From: an uncultured Bacteroidales bacterium
GTDB lineage: Bacteria; Bacteroidota; Bacteroidia; Bacteroidales; P3
Reading direction: 5' to 3'
Assembly: GCA_900314725.1 (NCBI GenBank)
Contig: OMWJ01000005.1
Location: 62,001-126,000, forward strand
DNA: 64,000 bases
This document shows, piece by piece, positions 1 to 8,446 of this stretch. Under the pieces are notes generated by a model. The model searched no databases. It was not told the DNA's origin and saw only the letters and a program-made list of their open reading frames with translations. Both the position numbers and the translations under genes were made by a program. Each line of letters starts with the position of its first letter. Position 1 is the first letter of the stretch.

Positions 1-761
1 AAGTAGAAAAAATAGGTGATGCTCTTAAAGGAAAAATAGACCTAAAAGAAGGTGATAGAATTGCTACATTAGTTAGTCTTTCTCTTACTCCTTTACGTAT
101 AGATGAGATACTTAAAATAAAAGCAGACGTAGATCAAGTAGATATTAAGGGTAAAGCAATATTATTTGAAAGTGGTATATATGCAAAAATACCAGATGAT
201 ATGCCAGAAAAACTTGCTCTTTCAGCATTAGACGTTGCAGGTGCTCCTGCTCAAACAGCTAAACTTTGTCAATATGGACAAAACGTAGTTATTCTTGGTG
301 CTGGTGGTAAGAGTGGTATGCTTTGCTGCTATGAAGCTAAGAAACGTGTTGGTGTTACTGGTAAAGTTATTGGTTTAACTAATTCAATGAAATCAACAAA
401 CCGTCTTAAAGATTTAGAATTTTGTGATGTAGTTGTTTCTGTTGCAGGTAAGACTCCAGTAGAAATATACGAATTAGTTAGTGAATTAACTAATGGAAAA
501 ATGGCTGATGTAACAATTAACTGTGTTAATGTTCCAGATCAAGAAATGACAGCTGTTTTATGCACAAAGGATGATGGAGTTGTTTATTTCTTCTCAATGG
601 CAACAAGTTTCACTAAGGCTTCTCTTGGAGCAGAGGGTATAGGCTCAGATGTTAATATGATTATGGGTAATGGTTATACAAAAGGACATGCTGAATTTAC
701 TCTACAAGAGCTTAGAGAAAGTCCTAAGTTGAGAAAAATATTTGAGGAATTATATGCTTAA
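1..761 (+). CDS. kdd: L-erythro-3,5-diaminohexanoate dehydrogenase, C-terminal part (cut by window edge)
   Basis: The reading frame is open from base 3 to the stop at 759-761, so the start lies left of the window; the ATG at 201 is internal. The visible 252 residues hold a Rossmann motif (GAGGKSG, near window residues 100-106), followed by the alternating hydrophobic strands of an NAD(P)-binding fold and the C-terminus typical of Kdd. The enzyme oxidatively deaminates 3,5-diaminohexanoate to 5-amino-3-oxohexanoate in lysine fermentation (EC 1.4.1.11). The family assignment is by recognition of the sequence and is supported by kamA, kce and kal elsewhere in the window. A strong terminator follows, so this is the last gene of its transcription unit; the usual neighbours kamD and kamE would be expected upstream but cannot be seen. 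Confidence 0.88.
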   Translation, partial: VEKIGDALKGKIDLKEGDRIATLVSLSLTPLRIDEILKIKADVDQVDIKGKAILFESGIYAKIPDDMPEKLALSALDVAGAPAQTAKLCQYGQNVVILGAGGKSGMLCCYEAKKRVGVTGKVIGLTNSMKSTNRLKDLEFCDVVVSVAGKTPVEIYELVSELTNGKMADVTINCVNVPDQEMTAVLCTKDDGVVYFFSMATSFTKASLGAEGIGSDVNMIMGNGYTKGHAEFTLQELRESPKLRKIFEELYA

Positions 762-789
762 TGCATAATTGTTAATAAAAACTTGTTTG

Positions 790-827
790 AAACCTTTGAA
801 AGCAAATTGGCTTTCAAAGGTTTTTTT
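790..827 (+). terminator. Intrinsic terminator after kdd
   Basis: A perfect 14-bp stem pairs 790-803 with 810-823 around a 6-nt loop and is followed by a T-run. It ends the kdd transcript. Confidence 0.9.
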
Positions 828-849
828 GTATTTTTTTTTTGAAATATTA

Positions 850-879
850 TTTGTAGAATAAAAAATATTTATACTTTTG
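850..879 (+). promoter_or_regulatory. Bacteroidota-type promoter for rho
   Basis: TTTG at 850-853 and TACTTTTG at 872-879 match the -33/-7 pattern TTTG ... TAnnTTTG with 18 bp between them. It lies just after the kdd terminator and about 110 bp before rho. Confidence 0.65.
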
Positions 880-988
880 CAAAGTGATTTTAATAAAAGC
901 GTTCTGCTTTTATAATTTTTCCCAATGATTAAAGTAGATAAATCTGATGCAGACATTCTGCTACGTAAAATAAATAATAATATATTAT

Positions 989-2845
989 ATGTATAATAAA
1001 ACAAACTTGGAGACAAAAACTATGGAGGAACTTCTCTCTATAGCAAAGTCTATGGACATTAAGAAGATTAAACGTTTGAATGAACAAGAACTTATTTATA
1101 AAATATTGGACTATCAGGCGATGAATCCAGATCAAGAAACTTTAGAAAACGAACAACCAGAAAAAAAGAAAAGAGGCCGTCCTCCTAAAACTACTGCTCA
1201 AACAAATACTTTAACTCCAAAACAGGACAATACAATAAAAGAAAATAAACAACAGCGAACTCATCTACGTTCAAGAGTAGAGACTACTTCTCAAAAAATG
1301 GCAAGTTCAACACAATATAAATCTTCTGTTTCTAAAGAGATTAAGAAATCTTTAGTGCAAGATTTAAATACGCAAAAAATACCAGAGATACCTTCTGTTG
1401 AGAATATTGTCATTCCAGATTTTCAACCCAAGGTAATAGTAAATACATCTGCAGAGACTCCGAAAACAGAGAAACAAATTCCTGCATCAACACAGGAAAC
1501 ACAAAATGATTCTAAAAAGAGGACTGTTGGAAGACCAAAGAAAGAGCTTTCTGAAGAGGAAATTATTAATAAGGTAGCAAAAACAAATCTTTTCCCTGTT
1601 GATAATTCAGTAAAGCAAGAAGAACAGGAGTCTCCAAAACCAGTAAAGCAATCTCAAAACAACAATAACCAAAACAATAATCCAAACAATAACAATCCTC
1701 GCAATAATTACAATACCACAGTAGATTTAACAGGTATGGTGGAAGCAGAAGGTGTTTTGGAAATAATGCAAGATGGTTATGGTTTTTTGCGTTCATCGGA
1801 TTATAATTATCTAAACTCTCCTGATGATATCTACATATCACAATCACAGATAAAGTTTTTTGCACTTAAAACAGGAGATACTCTTCAAGGATATATACGT
1901 CCTCCAAAAGATAATGAGAAGTATTTTCCTATGGTTAAATTAGAGTCTGTTAATGGAAGAAAACCAGAAAGCATAAGAGATAGAATTCCTTTTGACTATC
2001 TTACACCTCTATTTCCAGAAGAAAAATTCCGTCTTACAGGACACAAAGCAGAAACACTTTCTACTCGTATAGTTGATTTGTTTGCTCCAATAGGAAAGGG
2101 ACAAAGAGCATTAATAGTGGCTCCACCTAAAACAGGTAAGACAATATTACTAAAAGAAGTAGCTAATGCTATTGCTGCTAATCATCCAGATGTTTATCTT
2201 ATAGTACTACTTATAGATGAACGACCAGAAGAAGTTACTGATATGCAAAGGACAGTAAATGCAGAAGTGATAGCTTCTACTTTTGATGAGCCAGCAGAAA
2301 GACATGTGAAGATTGCTAATATAGTTTTGGAAAAAGCAAAACGAATGACAGAATGCGGACATGATGTTGTAATAGTTTTAGATAGTATAACAAGATTAGC
2401 ACGTGCTTATAATACTGTTGCTCCTGCAAGTGGTAAGGTATTAAGTGGAGGTGTTGAAGCAAATGCTTTACAAAAACCTAAACGTTTCTTTGGTGCAGCA
2501 AGAAACATAGAGAATGGAGGTTCCTTGACTATTATTGCTACTGCATTAATAGAAACAGGTTCAAAGATGGATGAAGTGATTTTTGAAGAATTTAAAGGAA
2601 CAGGTAATATGGAACTTCAGTTGGATAGAAAACTTGCTAACAAGAGAATCTATCCTGCTGTTGATTTAGTTGCATCTTCAACACGTAGAGATGATTTATT
2701 ATTAACTGATAATGTTCTTTCTCGTATGCTTATACTCAGAAACTATATTGCAGATATGAATCCTTTGGAAGCTATGCAACTGATAAAGGACCGTATGAGT
2801 GTAACTCATACAAATGAGGAATTTCTATTGAATATGAATTCGTAA
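989..2845 (+). CDS. rho: Transcription termination factor Rho
   Basis: Hexameric RNA-dependent ATPase that ends transcription. The N-terminal Rho_N helical domain (about residues 1-45) is followed by a long, low-complexity basic and polar insertion (about 50-245) that includes GRPPK-like AT-hook motifs and an Asn-rich run near residues 222-245. Next come the cold-shock-like RNA-binding domain (about 250-330) and the RecA-type ATPase with Walker A APPKTGKT near 378-385 and a [11 protein letters not shown] segment. At 618 residues it is much longer than the 419-residue E. coli protein; such insertions are known in Bacteroidota Rho. The ATG at 989 is chosen because the N-terminus [16 protein letters not shown] aligns with the family start; ATG 1022 is the alternative. 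glyS follows after 30 bp, probably in the same operon. Confidence 0.95.
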   Translation: MYNKTNLETKTMEELLSIAKSMDIKKIKRLNEQELIYKILDYQAMNPDQETLENEQPEKKKRGRPPKTTAQTNTLTPKQDNTIKENKQQRTHLRSRVETTSQKMASSTQYKSSVSKEIKKSLVQDLNTQKIPEIPSVENIVIPDFQPKVIVNTSAETPKTEKQIPASTQETQNDSKKRTVGRPKKELSEEEIINKVAKTNLFPVDNSVKQEEQESPKPVKQSQNNNNQNNNPNNNNPRNNYNTTVDLTGMVEAEGVLEIMQDGYGFLRSSDYNYLNSPDDIYISQSQIKFFALKTGDTLQGYIRPPKDNEKYFPMVKLESVNGRKPESIRDRIPFDYLTPLFPEEKFRLTGHKAETLSTRIVDLFAPIGKGQRALIVAPPKTGKTILLKEVANAIAANHPDVYLIVLLIDERPEEVTDMQRTVNAEVIASTFDEPAERHVKIANIVLEKAKRMTECGHDVVIVLDSITRLARAYNTVAPASGKVLSGGVEANALQKPKRFFGAARNIENGGSLTIIATALIETGSKMDEVIFEEFKGTGNMELQLDRKLANKRIYPAVDLVASSTRRDDLLLTDNVLSRMLILRNYIADMNPLEAMQLIKDRMSVTHTNEEFLLNMNS

Positions 2846-2875
2846 AATAAATAATGATTATAAGGAGAAACAATT

Positions 2876-4387
2876 ATGGCAAATACAGAAGATTTTTTTA
2901 AGAAAATAACATCACATGCCAAAGAGTATGGTTTTGTATTTCAGTCAAGTGAATTGTATGATGGACTATCAGCAGTTTATGACTATGGTCCAAATGGAGT
3001 AGAACTGAAAAATAATATTAAACAATATTGGTGGCGTTCTATGACACAGATGCACGAAAATATTGTTGGAATTGATTCTGCTGTGTTTATGCATCCTAAG
3101 ATTTGGAAAGCTTCTGGACATGTTGATGCTTTTAACGATCCACTGATAGATAACAAAGACAGTAAAAAACGTTATCGTGCCGATGTTCTAATAGAAGACC
3201 ATATAGCAAAAATAGAAGAAAAAATAAATAAAGAAATCGCTAAAGCAAAGAAACGTTTTGGAGACAACTTCAATGAAGAGCAATTCCTTGCTACAAGTGA
3301 GAGAGTAAAAGGCTACAAAGCTCAAGTTGAAGATATACATCAGCGTTTTGCAGACTTGATGAATGCAAACGATTTGAAAGGCTTGAGAGATTTGATTATT
3401 GAATTGGAAATAGCATGTCCTATTTCTGGTACAAGAAATTGGACGGATGTACGTCAGTTCAATCTTATGTTTGCTACAAAAATGGGAAGTGTAAGTGATG
3501 ATTCAGATACAATATATCTTCGTCCAGAAACTGCACAAGGTATTTTTGTAAATTATCTTAACGTTCAAAAGACAGGTAGAATGAAAATTCCTTTTGGTAT
3601 TGCACAAATAGGGAAAGCATTCCGCAATGAGATAGTTGCACGTCAGTTTATCTTCCGTATGAGAGAGTTTGAACAAATGGAAATGGAGTTTTTCTGCCGT
3701 CCTGGAACAGAAATGCAATGGTTTGAATATTGGAAACAGGAAAGATTGAATTGGCACTTGGCTTTAGGTATTCCAAAAGAGAAGTATCGTTATCATGACC
3801 ACGAAAAACTTGCTCACTACGCTAATGCTGCAACAGATATTGAATTTGAATTTCCATTTGGTTTTAAAGAATTGGAAGGTATTCATTCTCGTACAGATTT
3901 TGACCTTAAACGTCATCAGGAGTTCTCTGGAAAGAAAATACAATATTTTGACAGCGAGATAAACGAGAGTTATATACCTTACTGCGTAGAAACTTCCATA
4001 GGATTAGACAGAACTTTCCTTGCCGTTCTTTCTTATGCTTTCACAGAAGAAACTTTAGAAGACGGCTCTCAACGTGTGGTTTTGAAACTTCCAAAAATGC
4101 TTGCTCCTTATCGTTGTGCTGTTTTGCCATTGGTAAATAAAGATGGTTTGCCAGAAAAAGCAAAGAAGATAGTAGATGATTTACGTTGGTCATTCCGTAC
4201 TCATTATGAAGAAAAAGATACTATAGGTAAGCGTTACAGAAGACACGATGCTATAGGAACTCCTTTCTGTATTACAGTAGATACTCAAACTATGGAAGAT
4301 GATACTGTAACAATAAGAGAAAGAGATACTATGCAACAAGAAAGAGTAAGCCTTGATAATATAAAATCATTTATCTTACAACATTAA
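2876..4387 (+). CDS. glyS: Glycyl-tRNA synthetase (single-chain, alpha2 type)
   Basis: Class II aminoacyl-tRNA synthetase charging tRNA-Gly. The N-terminus reads FVFQSSELYDGLSAVYDYGP, the signature of the homodimeric eukaryote-like GlyRS rather than the GlyQ/GlyS tetramer. Motif 2 is visible as FRNEI near residue 250, a GLDRTFLAVL segment forms motif 3 near 380, and an anticodon-binding domain occupies the last 110 residues. The length of 503 residues is normal for Bacteroidota. An AAGGAG ribosome-binding site lies at about 2861. It is probably co-transcribed with rho and is followed by a terminator. Confidence 0.95.
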   Translation: MANTEDFFKKITSHAKEYGFVFQSSELYDGLSAVYDYGPNGVELKNNIKQYWWRSMTQMHENIVGIDSAVFMHPKIWKASGHVDAFNDPLIDNKDSKKRYRADVLIEDHIAKIEEKINKEIAKAKKRFGDNFNEEQFLATSERVKGYKAQVEDIHQRFADLMNANDLKGLRDLIIELEIACPISGTRNWTDVRQFNLMFATKMGSVSDDSDTIYLRPETAQGIFVNYLNVQKTGRMKIPFGIAQIGKAFRNEIVARQFIFRMREFEQMEMEFFCRPGTEMQWFEYWKQERLNWHLALGIPKEKYRYHDHEKLAHYANAATDIEFEFPFGFKELEGIHSRTDFDLKRHQEFSGKKIQYFDSEINESYIPYCVETSIGLDRTFLAVLSYAFTEETLEDGSQRVVLKLPKMLAPYRCAVLPLVNKDGLPEKAKKIVDDLRWSFRTHYEEKDTIGKRYRRHDAIGTPFCITVDTQTMEDDTVTIRERDTMQQERVSLDNIKSFILQH

Positions 4388-4420
4388 TAGAAGCGAACAA
4401 TAAGCTTTAATTTAGTTTTG

Positions 4421-4460
4421 ACAGCGGTTATTTAAGAAGAATATCCGCTGTTTTTCTTTT
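4421..4460 (+). terminator. Intrinsic terminator after glyS
   Basis: ACAGCGG (4421-4427) pairs with CCGCTGT (4445-4451), with further imperfect pairing inward and a TTTTTCTTTT tail. It is GC-anchored and distinct from the AT-rich repeat that follows. Confidence 0.75.
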
Positions 4461-4464
4461 GATG

Positions 4465-4570
4465 AAAAAAGAGTTGGATTTGAGAAAAAAAAGACTAAGT
4501 CTTTTGCATGTAAACATCAAGACTTTTTGTCTTAAAACCAACTCTTTTTTTGCTAAAAGTAAGACTTTTT
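4465..4570 (-). repeat. Modular intergenic hairpin repeat, copy A
   Basis: The outer arms AAAAAAGAGTTGG (4465-4477) and CCAACTCTTTTTT (4538-4550) form a perfect 13-bp stem. Inside are a palindrome AAAAGACTAAGTCTTTT (4489-4505), the linker word TAAACATCAAGA (reverse complement of TCTTGATGTTTA), and AAGAC/GTCTT arms (4519-4533). It shares these words with five other copies in the window. This copy reads on the minus strand, between glyS and clpB (both plus), and is the most diverged in its linker. Confidence 0.7.
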
Positions 4571-4643
4571 GTCACAATACTGAAATTTGTATGCTTTTTG
4601 CTTAGTTTGACTCTGAAATAGGCTAAATAAAAAAATAGAAATT

Positions 4644-6800
4644 ATGGAAAATATGAACAATAACACAGTAGGTAAGTACCAGAATTTGGAACGTTTTGCT
4701 ATTAATCTTATAGAGAAGGCAAAAGACAATAAGCTTGACCCTGTTATTGGCAGGGATGAAGAAATAAGAAGAGTGCTGCAGATTCTTTCACGTAGGACTA
4801 AGAACAACCCTGTTCTTGTGGGTGAGCCAGGAGTTGGTAAAACAGCCATAGCAGAGGGATTGGCACAAAGAATATTTCATAACGATGTTCCAGAAAACCT
4901 TAAACAAAAGAAACTATATTCATTGGATATGGGTGCATTAATTGCTGGAGCAAAGTATAAGGGAGAATTTGAAGAAAGGTTGAAAGGTGTTGTTAATGAT
5001 GTTGTAAAATCAAATGGAGATGTAATTCTTTTTATAGACGAAATCCATACTCTTGTCGGTGCAGGAGGAGGTGAAGGTGCAATGGATGCAGCTAATATTC
5101 TTAAACCTGCCCTTGCAAGAGGAGATTTACGTGCTATAGGTGCGACAACTTTGGATGAATATCAGAAATATTTTGAAAAAGACAAGGCATTGGAAAGACG
5201 TTTCCAAATGGTTATGATTGATGAGCCGACAGTTGAAGATACTATATCAATACTTAGGGGTTTGAAAGAAAAATATGAGATACATCATCATGTTAGGATA
5301 AAAGATGCTGCAATTATTGCTGCTGCGGAAATGTCCAATCGTTATATAACCAATCGTTTTCTTCCAGATAAAGCCATAGATTTAATTGATGAAGCTGCTT
5401 CAAAGCTAAGAATGGAGATAGATTCTTCGCCTGAGGAGTTGGATGAGGTGGAGAGAAAACTTCGTCAATTGGAAATAGAACGTGTGGCTATAAAGAAAGA
5501 AAAAGATGAACAAAAGGTAGCCCAATTAACCAAGGAAATAGATGAGTTAAAACAAGAAAAAGACAAACTGTCTGCACAATGGAAGAATGAAAAAGTTCTT
5601 GTTGATGCAATATCTGAAGAAGTGAAAAAGATAGAAAACTATAAAACTCTCGCAGAACGAGCAGAACGGGATGGAGATTATGGTAAGGTTGCTGAGTTAC
5701 GTTATTCTAAGATACCTACTGCTGAAAAGGATTTGAAAGATTATCAAGATAAGCTAAAAAATCTTCAGAATGGTAATGCAATGATAACAGAAGAAGTAGA
5801 TGAAAATCATATTGCTGAGGTAGTTTCTCGTTGGACAGGAATACCTGTTACTCGTATGATGACAAGTGAAAAAGAAAAATTACTCAAACTTGAGGATGAA
5901 TTGAAAAAACGAGTGATAGGACAAGACCAAGCAATAGAAGCTATTTCAAATGCCATAAGAAGAAGCCGTAGTGGTTTGAATGACCCTAAAAAACCTATAG
6001 GTTCGTTTGCTTTTCTTGGCTCAACAGGTGTCGGAAAGACGGAGTTGGCACGTGCTTTGGCAGAGTTGTTGTTTGATGATGAGAATCTGATGATAAGGAT
6101 AGATATGTCGGAGTATCAGGAACGTTATTCTGTATCTCGTCTAATAGGAGCTCCTCCAGGATATGTGGGTTATGAAGAAGGAGGACAACTAACCGAAGCA
6201 GTAAGAAGAAAACCTTATTCTATAGTTCTTTTAGATGAGATAGAAAAAGCACATCCTGATGTATTCAATATTCTTTTGCAGGTATTAGAAGATGGACGTT
6301 TGACGGATGGAAAAGGAAGGGTGGTAGATTTTAAAAATACTATAATCATAATGACTTCTAATCTTGGCAGTGAATACTTGCAAGACGCTATTAGTGAAGA
6401 GAAAGAAAACTTTAATTCTCGCTGGATTGAAGCAGAAAAACAAGTACGGGATTTGTTGAAGAAAACAATTCGTCCTGAGTTTTTGAATCGTATAGATGAG
6501 GTTGTGGTATTCCGTCCTTTATTTGCTGAACAGATAAGAGATATAGTAAAGTTGCAAATGCAGAGACTGTTAAACACTTTACAAGAAAAGCATATTACTT
6601 TGGAATATACAACACAAGCTTTAGACTATCTTGCTACAGAAGGCTATGACCCTCTTTTAGGAGCAAGACCAGTTAAGCGAGCAATACAAAAACTTGTAAC
6701 CAATCGTTTGAGTATGCTTCTTATTGATGATAAACTTGTAAATAATAACACCATTTTAATGGATTGTGTAAATAATCAATTAGTTTTTAGAATTAAATAA
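4644..6800 (+). CDS. clpB: ClpB-type protein disaggregase lacking the N-terminal domain
   Basis: Hsp100 AAA+ unfoldase that rescues aggregated proteins with DnaK. AAA-1 has Walker A GEPGVGKT near residue 60 and [13 protein letters not shown] long coiled-coil middle domain covers about 265-390. AAA-2 has Walker A GSTGVGKT near 454, LLDEIEKAH, and a ClpB-like C-terminus ([15 protein letters not shown]). No IGF/IGL ClpP-binding loop is seen between TSNLGS and [12 protein letters not shown], so it is a ClpB rather than ClpA or ClpC. The usual N-domain of about 145 residues is absent: the protein is 718 residues and begins at the linker just before AAA-1. Upstream is only a terminator and a repeat, so this is not a missed start. 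E. coli makes a similar short ClpB from an internal start, but here no long form can be encoded. Confidence 0.88.
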   Translation: MENMNNNTVGKYQNLERFAINLIEKAKDNKLDPVIGRDEEIRRVLQILSRRTKNNPVLVGEPGVGKTAIAEGLAQRIFHNDVPENLKQKKLYSLDMGALIAGAKYKGEFEERLKGVVNDVVKSNGDVILFIDEIHTLVGAGGGEGAMDAANILKPALARGDLRAIGATTLDEYQKYFEKDKALERRFQMVMIDEPTVEDTISILRGLKEKYEIHHHVRIKDAAIIAAAEMSNRYITNRFLPDKAIDLIDEAASKLRMEIDSSPEELDEVERKLRQLEIERVAIKKEKDEQKVAQLTKEIDELKQEKDKLSAQWKNEKVLVDAISEEVKKIENYKTLAERAERDGDYGKVAELRYSKIPTAEKDLKDYQDKLKNLQNGNAMITEEVDENHIAEVVSRWTGIPVTRMMTSEKEKLLKLEDELKKRVIGQDQAIEAISNAIRRSRSGLNDPKKPIGSFAFLGSTGVGKTELARALAELLFDDENLMIRIDMSEYQERYSVSRLIGAPPGYVGYEEGGQLTEAVRRKPYSIVLLDEIEKAHPDVFNILLQVLEDGRLTDGKGRVVDFKNTIIIMTSNLGSEYLQDAISEEKENFNSRWIEAEKQVRDLLKKTIRPEFLNRIDEVVVFRPLFAEQIRDIVKLQMQRLLNTLQEKHITLEYTTQALDYLATEGYDPLLGARPVKRAIQKLVTNRLSMLLIDDKLVNNNTILMDCVNNQLVFRIK

Positions 6801-6825
6801 GTAAAGAATTAAAATATAGTAGTTT

Positions 6826-6865
6826 AGGAGATGAAATAAAATTCATCTCCTTTTATTTTTTTATT
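6826..6865 (+). terminator. Intrinsic terminator after clpB
   Basis: AGGAGATGAA (6826-6835) pairs with TTCATCTCCT (6842-6851) around a 6-nt loop, followed by TTTATTTTTTTATT. Confidence 0.85.
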
Positions 6866-6926
6866 GGATGTAAATATTTTTTATTTTTTTTGTGTTTTAC
6901 AAATGACTTAATAAAAAGAAAATTAT

Positions 6927-6934
6927 TATATTTG
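6927..6934 (+). promoter_or_regulatory. -7 promoter box upstream of the outer-membrane protein pair
   Basis: TATATTTG matches TAnnTTTG and lies 24 bp before the start codon at 6958. No clear -33 TTTG at the usual distance. Confidence 0.45.
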
Positions 6935-6957
6935 CAAATTCTTAAGAATAAAAGGAT

Positions 6958-7878
6958 ATGAAGAAAAAGCATATAATAATTTTTGTTTTTGCAGGTGTTT
7001 TGTTGTTCAATTTAAATGCACAACGCTATAATCCTGGTGCTATTAGATTATCTCCTAATAAAGACCAAATACGTATAGGTTTAAGGGCTGGACTTAATCT
7101 TAGTGATTTAACTTCTGCTGATGGTTTGGATATATGGAATGGTTTGGCTTACTATAATGAAGCAAATGAATATATAGGTTTAACAGATACTAAACCATTT
7201 AAAATAGGTTTTAATTTTGGTCTTGTTGCTCAAGGAAATTTAACAGGTAATTGGTGGTGGCAAGGCAGTTTTATTTTTACAACAAAAGGATATAAGTTAA
7301 GTACTCAGAATCTTGACATAAAAGCAACAGCTGGTTATATGCAAATACCTTTGGAAATAATGTATAAATTTCCTATTAAGAAAACAAATCTCTTAGTATC
7401 TGCAGGTGTTTTTGCAGGAATAGGTGTGTATGGTTTTACTTATTTTGAAGACCATTATGGAGAAGAGCAATCCCCTCGAATACATCATACTTTTAAACCT
7501 ACTCCAACAATAACAGGAATAGAAGAAAGTAATGAATTAATTGCTTGTGATATAACAGTACATGGAGCCAATGATTATTGGAAAGATGAAGATGATACTT
7601 TTGCTTCAGATGGTACGTGGATATTTGACGGTGGTTTCCAATTAGGTTTAGGTTTTGAATGGTGGAGGTTTCAGTTTATGCTAACTTACCAATATTCCTT
7701 AACTCCTTTCTATGATTATGACTACGATTATTCTTATCGTTACAGACCAAAAGGAATGAATACTAAAAACTCTTTTGATTATTTTGGAATAAAAGACATA
7801 TCTTCTCCTCGCCAACACGTGATTTCGTTTAATATCTCTTATTTCTTTGATAACTTGAAGCATAATATAAGATTATAA
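6958..7878 (+). CDS. Outer-membrane beta-barrel protein (PorT-like family)
   Basis: Residues 1-21 form a signal peptide (MKKK, hydrophobic core, ending NLNAQ). The mature part begins with RIGLRAGLNLSDL, the opening strand of the OMP_b-brl_2/PorT-like barrel family, and alternates amphipathic strands with Gly/aromatic turns to the end. A Tyr/Asp-rich loop (YDYDYDYSYRYR) lies near residues 255-266. The exact role is unknown; members are Bacteroidota outer-membrane proteins without assigned substrates. The stop codon overlaps the next start (TAATG), so the two genes are translationally coupled. Confidence 0.7.
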   Translation: MKKKHIIIFVFAGVLLFNLNAQRYNPGAIRLSPNKDQIRIGLRAGLNLSDLTSADGLDIWNGLAYYNEANEYIGLTDTKPFKIGFNFGLVAQGNLTGNWWWQGSFIFTTKGYKLSTQNLDIKATAGYMQIPLEIMYKFPIKKTNLLVSAGVFAGIGVYGFTYFEDHYGEEQSPRIHHTFKPTPTITGIEESNELIACDITVHGANDYWKDEDDTFASDGTWIFDGGFQLGLGFEWWRFQFMLTYQYSLTPFYDYDYDYSYRYRPKGMNTKNSFDYFGIKDISSPRQHVISFNISYFFDNLKHNIRL

Positions 7879-8378
7879 TGCAAAGGTTTATTTATATATT
7901 GTTGGCTTATCTGTTTTCTTTCTCTACGTTGGAAGCACAGGAAAATAATTCTCTTTTGAATGATGATACAATCTCATTTGAAATACAAAAAGATTGGCTT
8001 TCATTTCATACTTCTGCATTCTTTGGTAAAACATTTTTTAATGAAAATATTTTTGCTACAAACTACGGTTTTGATTATTCTCGTCAATTAAATAATAAGA
8101 CAAAACTGTTTGTTGGTTTTGATATTATGAATGCAGATGTTAAACCAAGAGACCTTGCTCCGCGAAGAAAAAAGACAAGTGCTTCTGCATATATAGGCTT
8201 ACAATACGACTTTAATGAAAAACTTTCTCTTGCAGGTTCTGTATTCTATGATTCTTTTTTCAATACATTAGGAGCAGACATAGACGTTATGTATAAATTC
8301 AATGAAGATACCTACTTCAATTTCTATGCAATGTTTTCCAAAACCTTAGATGACCATTCATTTAAGCCAACTTTTTAA
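7878..8378 (+). CDS. Secreted or outer-membrane protein of unknown function
   Basis: A signal peptide (MQRFIYILLAYLFSFSTLEAQ) is followed by 145 residues rich in alternating aromatic strands (FHTSAFFGKTFF, YIGLQYDFNEKLSLAGSVFYDS, FYAMFSKTLDD), which suggests a small beta-barrel or half-barrel. I do not recognise a named family. The ATG shares a base with the stop codon of the preceding gene, so the two products probably work together at the outer membrane. The protein is short (166 residues) and could be a truncated member of a larger barrel family. Confidence 0.6.
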   Translation: MQRFIYILLAYLFSFSTLEAQENNSLLNDDTISFEIQKDWLSFHTSAFFGKTFFNENIFATNYGFDYSRQLNNKTKLFVGFDIMNADVKPRDLAPRRKKTSASAYIGLQYDFNEKLSLAGSVFYDSFFNTLGADIDVMYKFNEDTYFNFYAMFSKTLDDHSFKPTF

Positions 8379-8406
8379 GATAAATTATTTCCTTTTCAAT
8401 ATTTTA

Positions 8407-8414
8407 TACCTTTG
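8407..8414 (+). promoter_or_regulatory. -7 promoter box for the TonB-dependent receptor
   Basis: TACCTTTG matches TAnnTTTG 33 bp upstream of the ATG at 8447. Confidence 0.5.
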
Positions 8415-8446
8415 TTCGTTATAAATACTGATTAAATTTATTAAGA

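Noticed and set aside
4644-6800. Calling this gene clpC or clpA
   Set aside because: It has the long ClpB middle domain and no IGF/IGL loop for ClpP binding.
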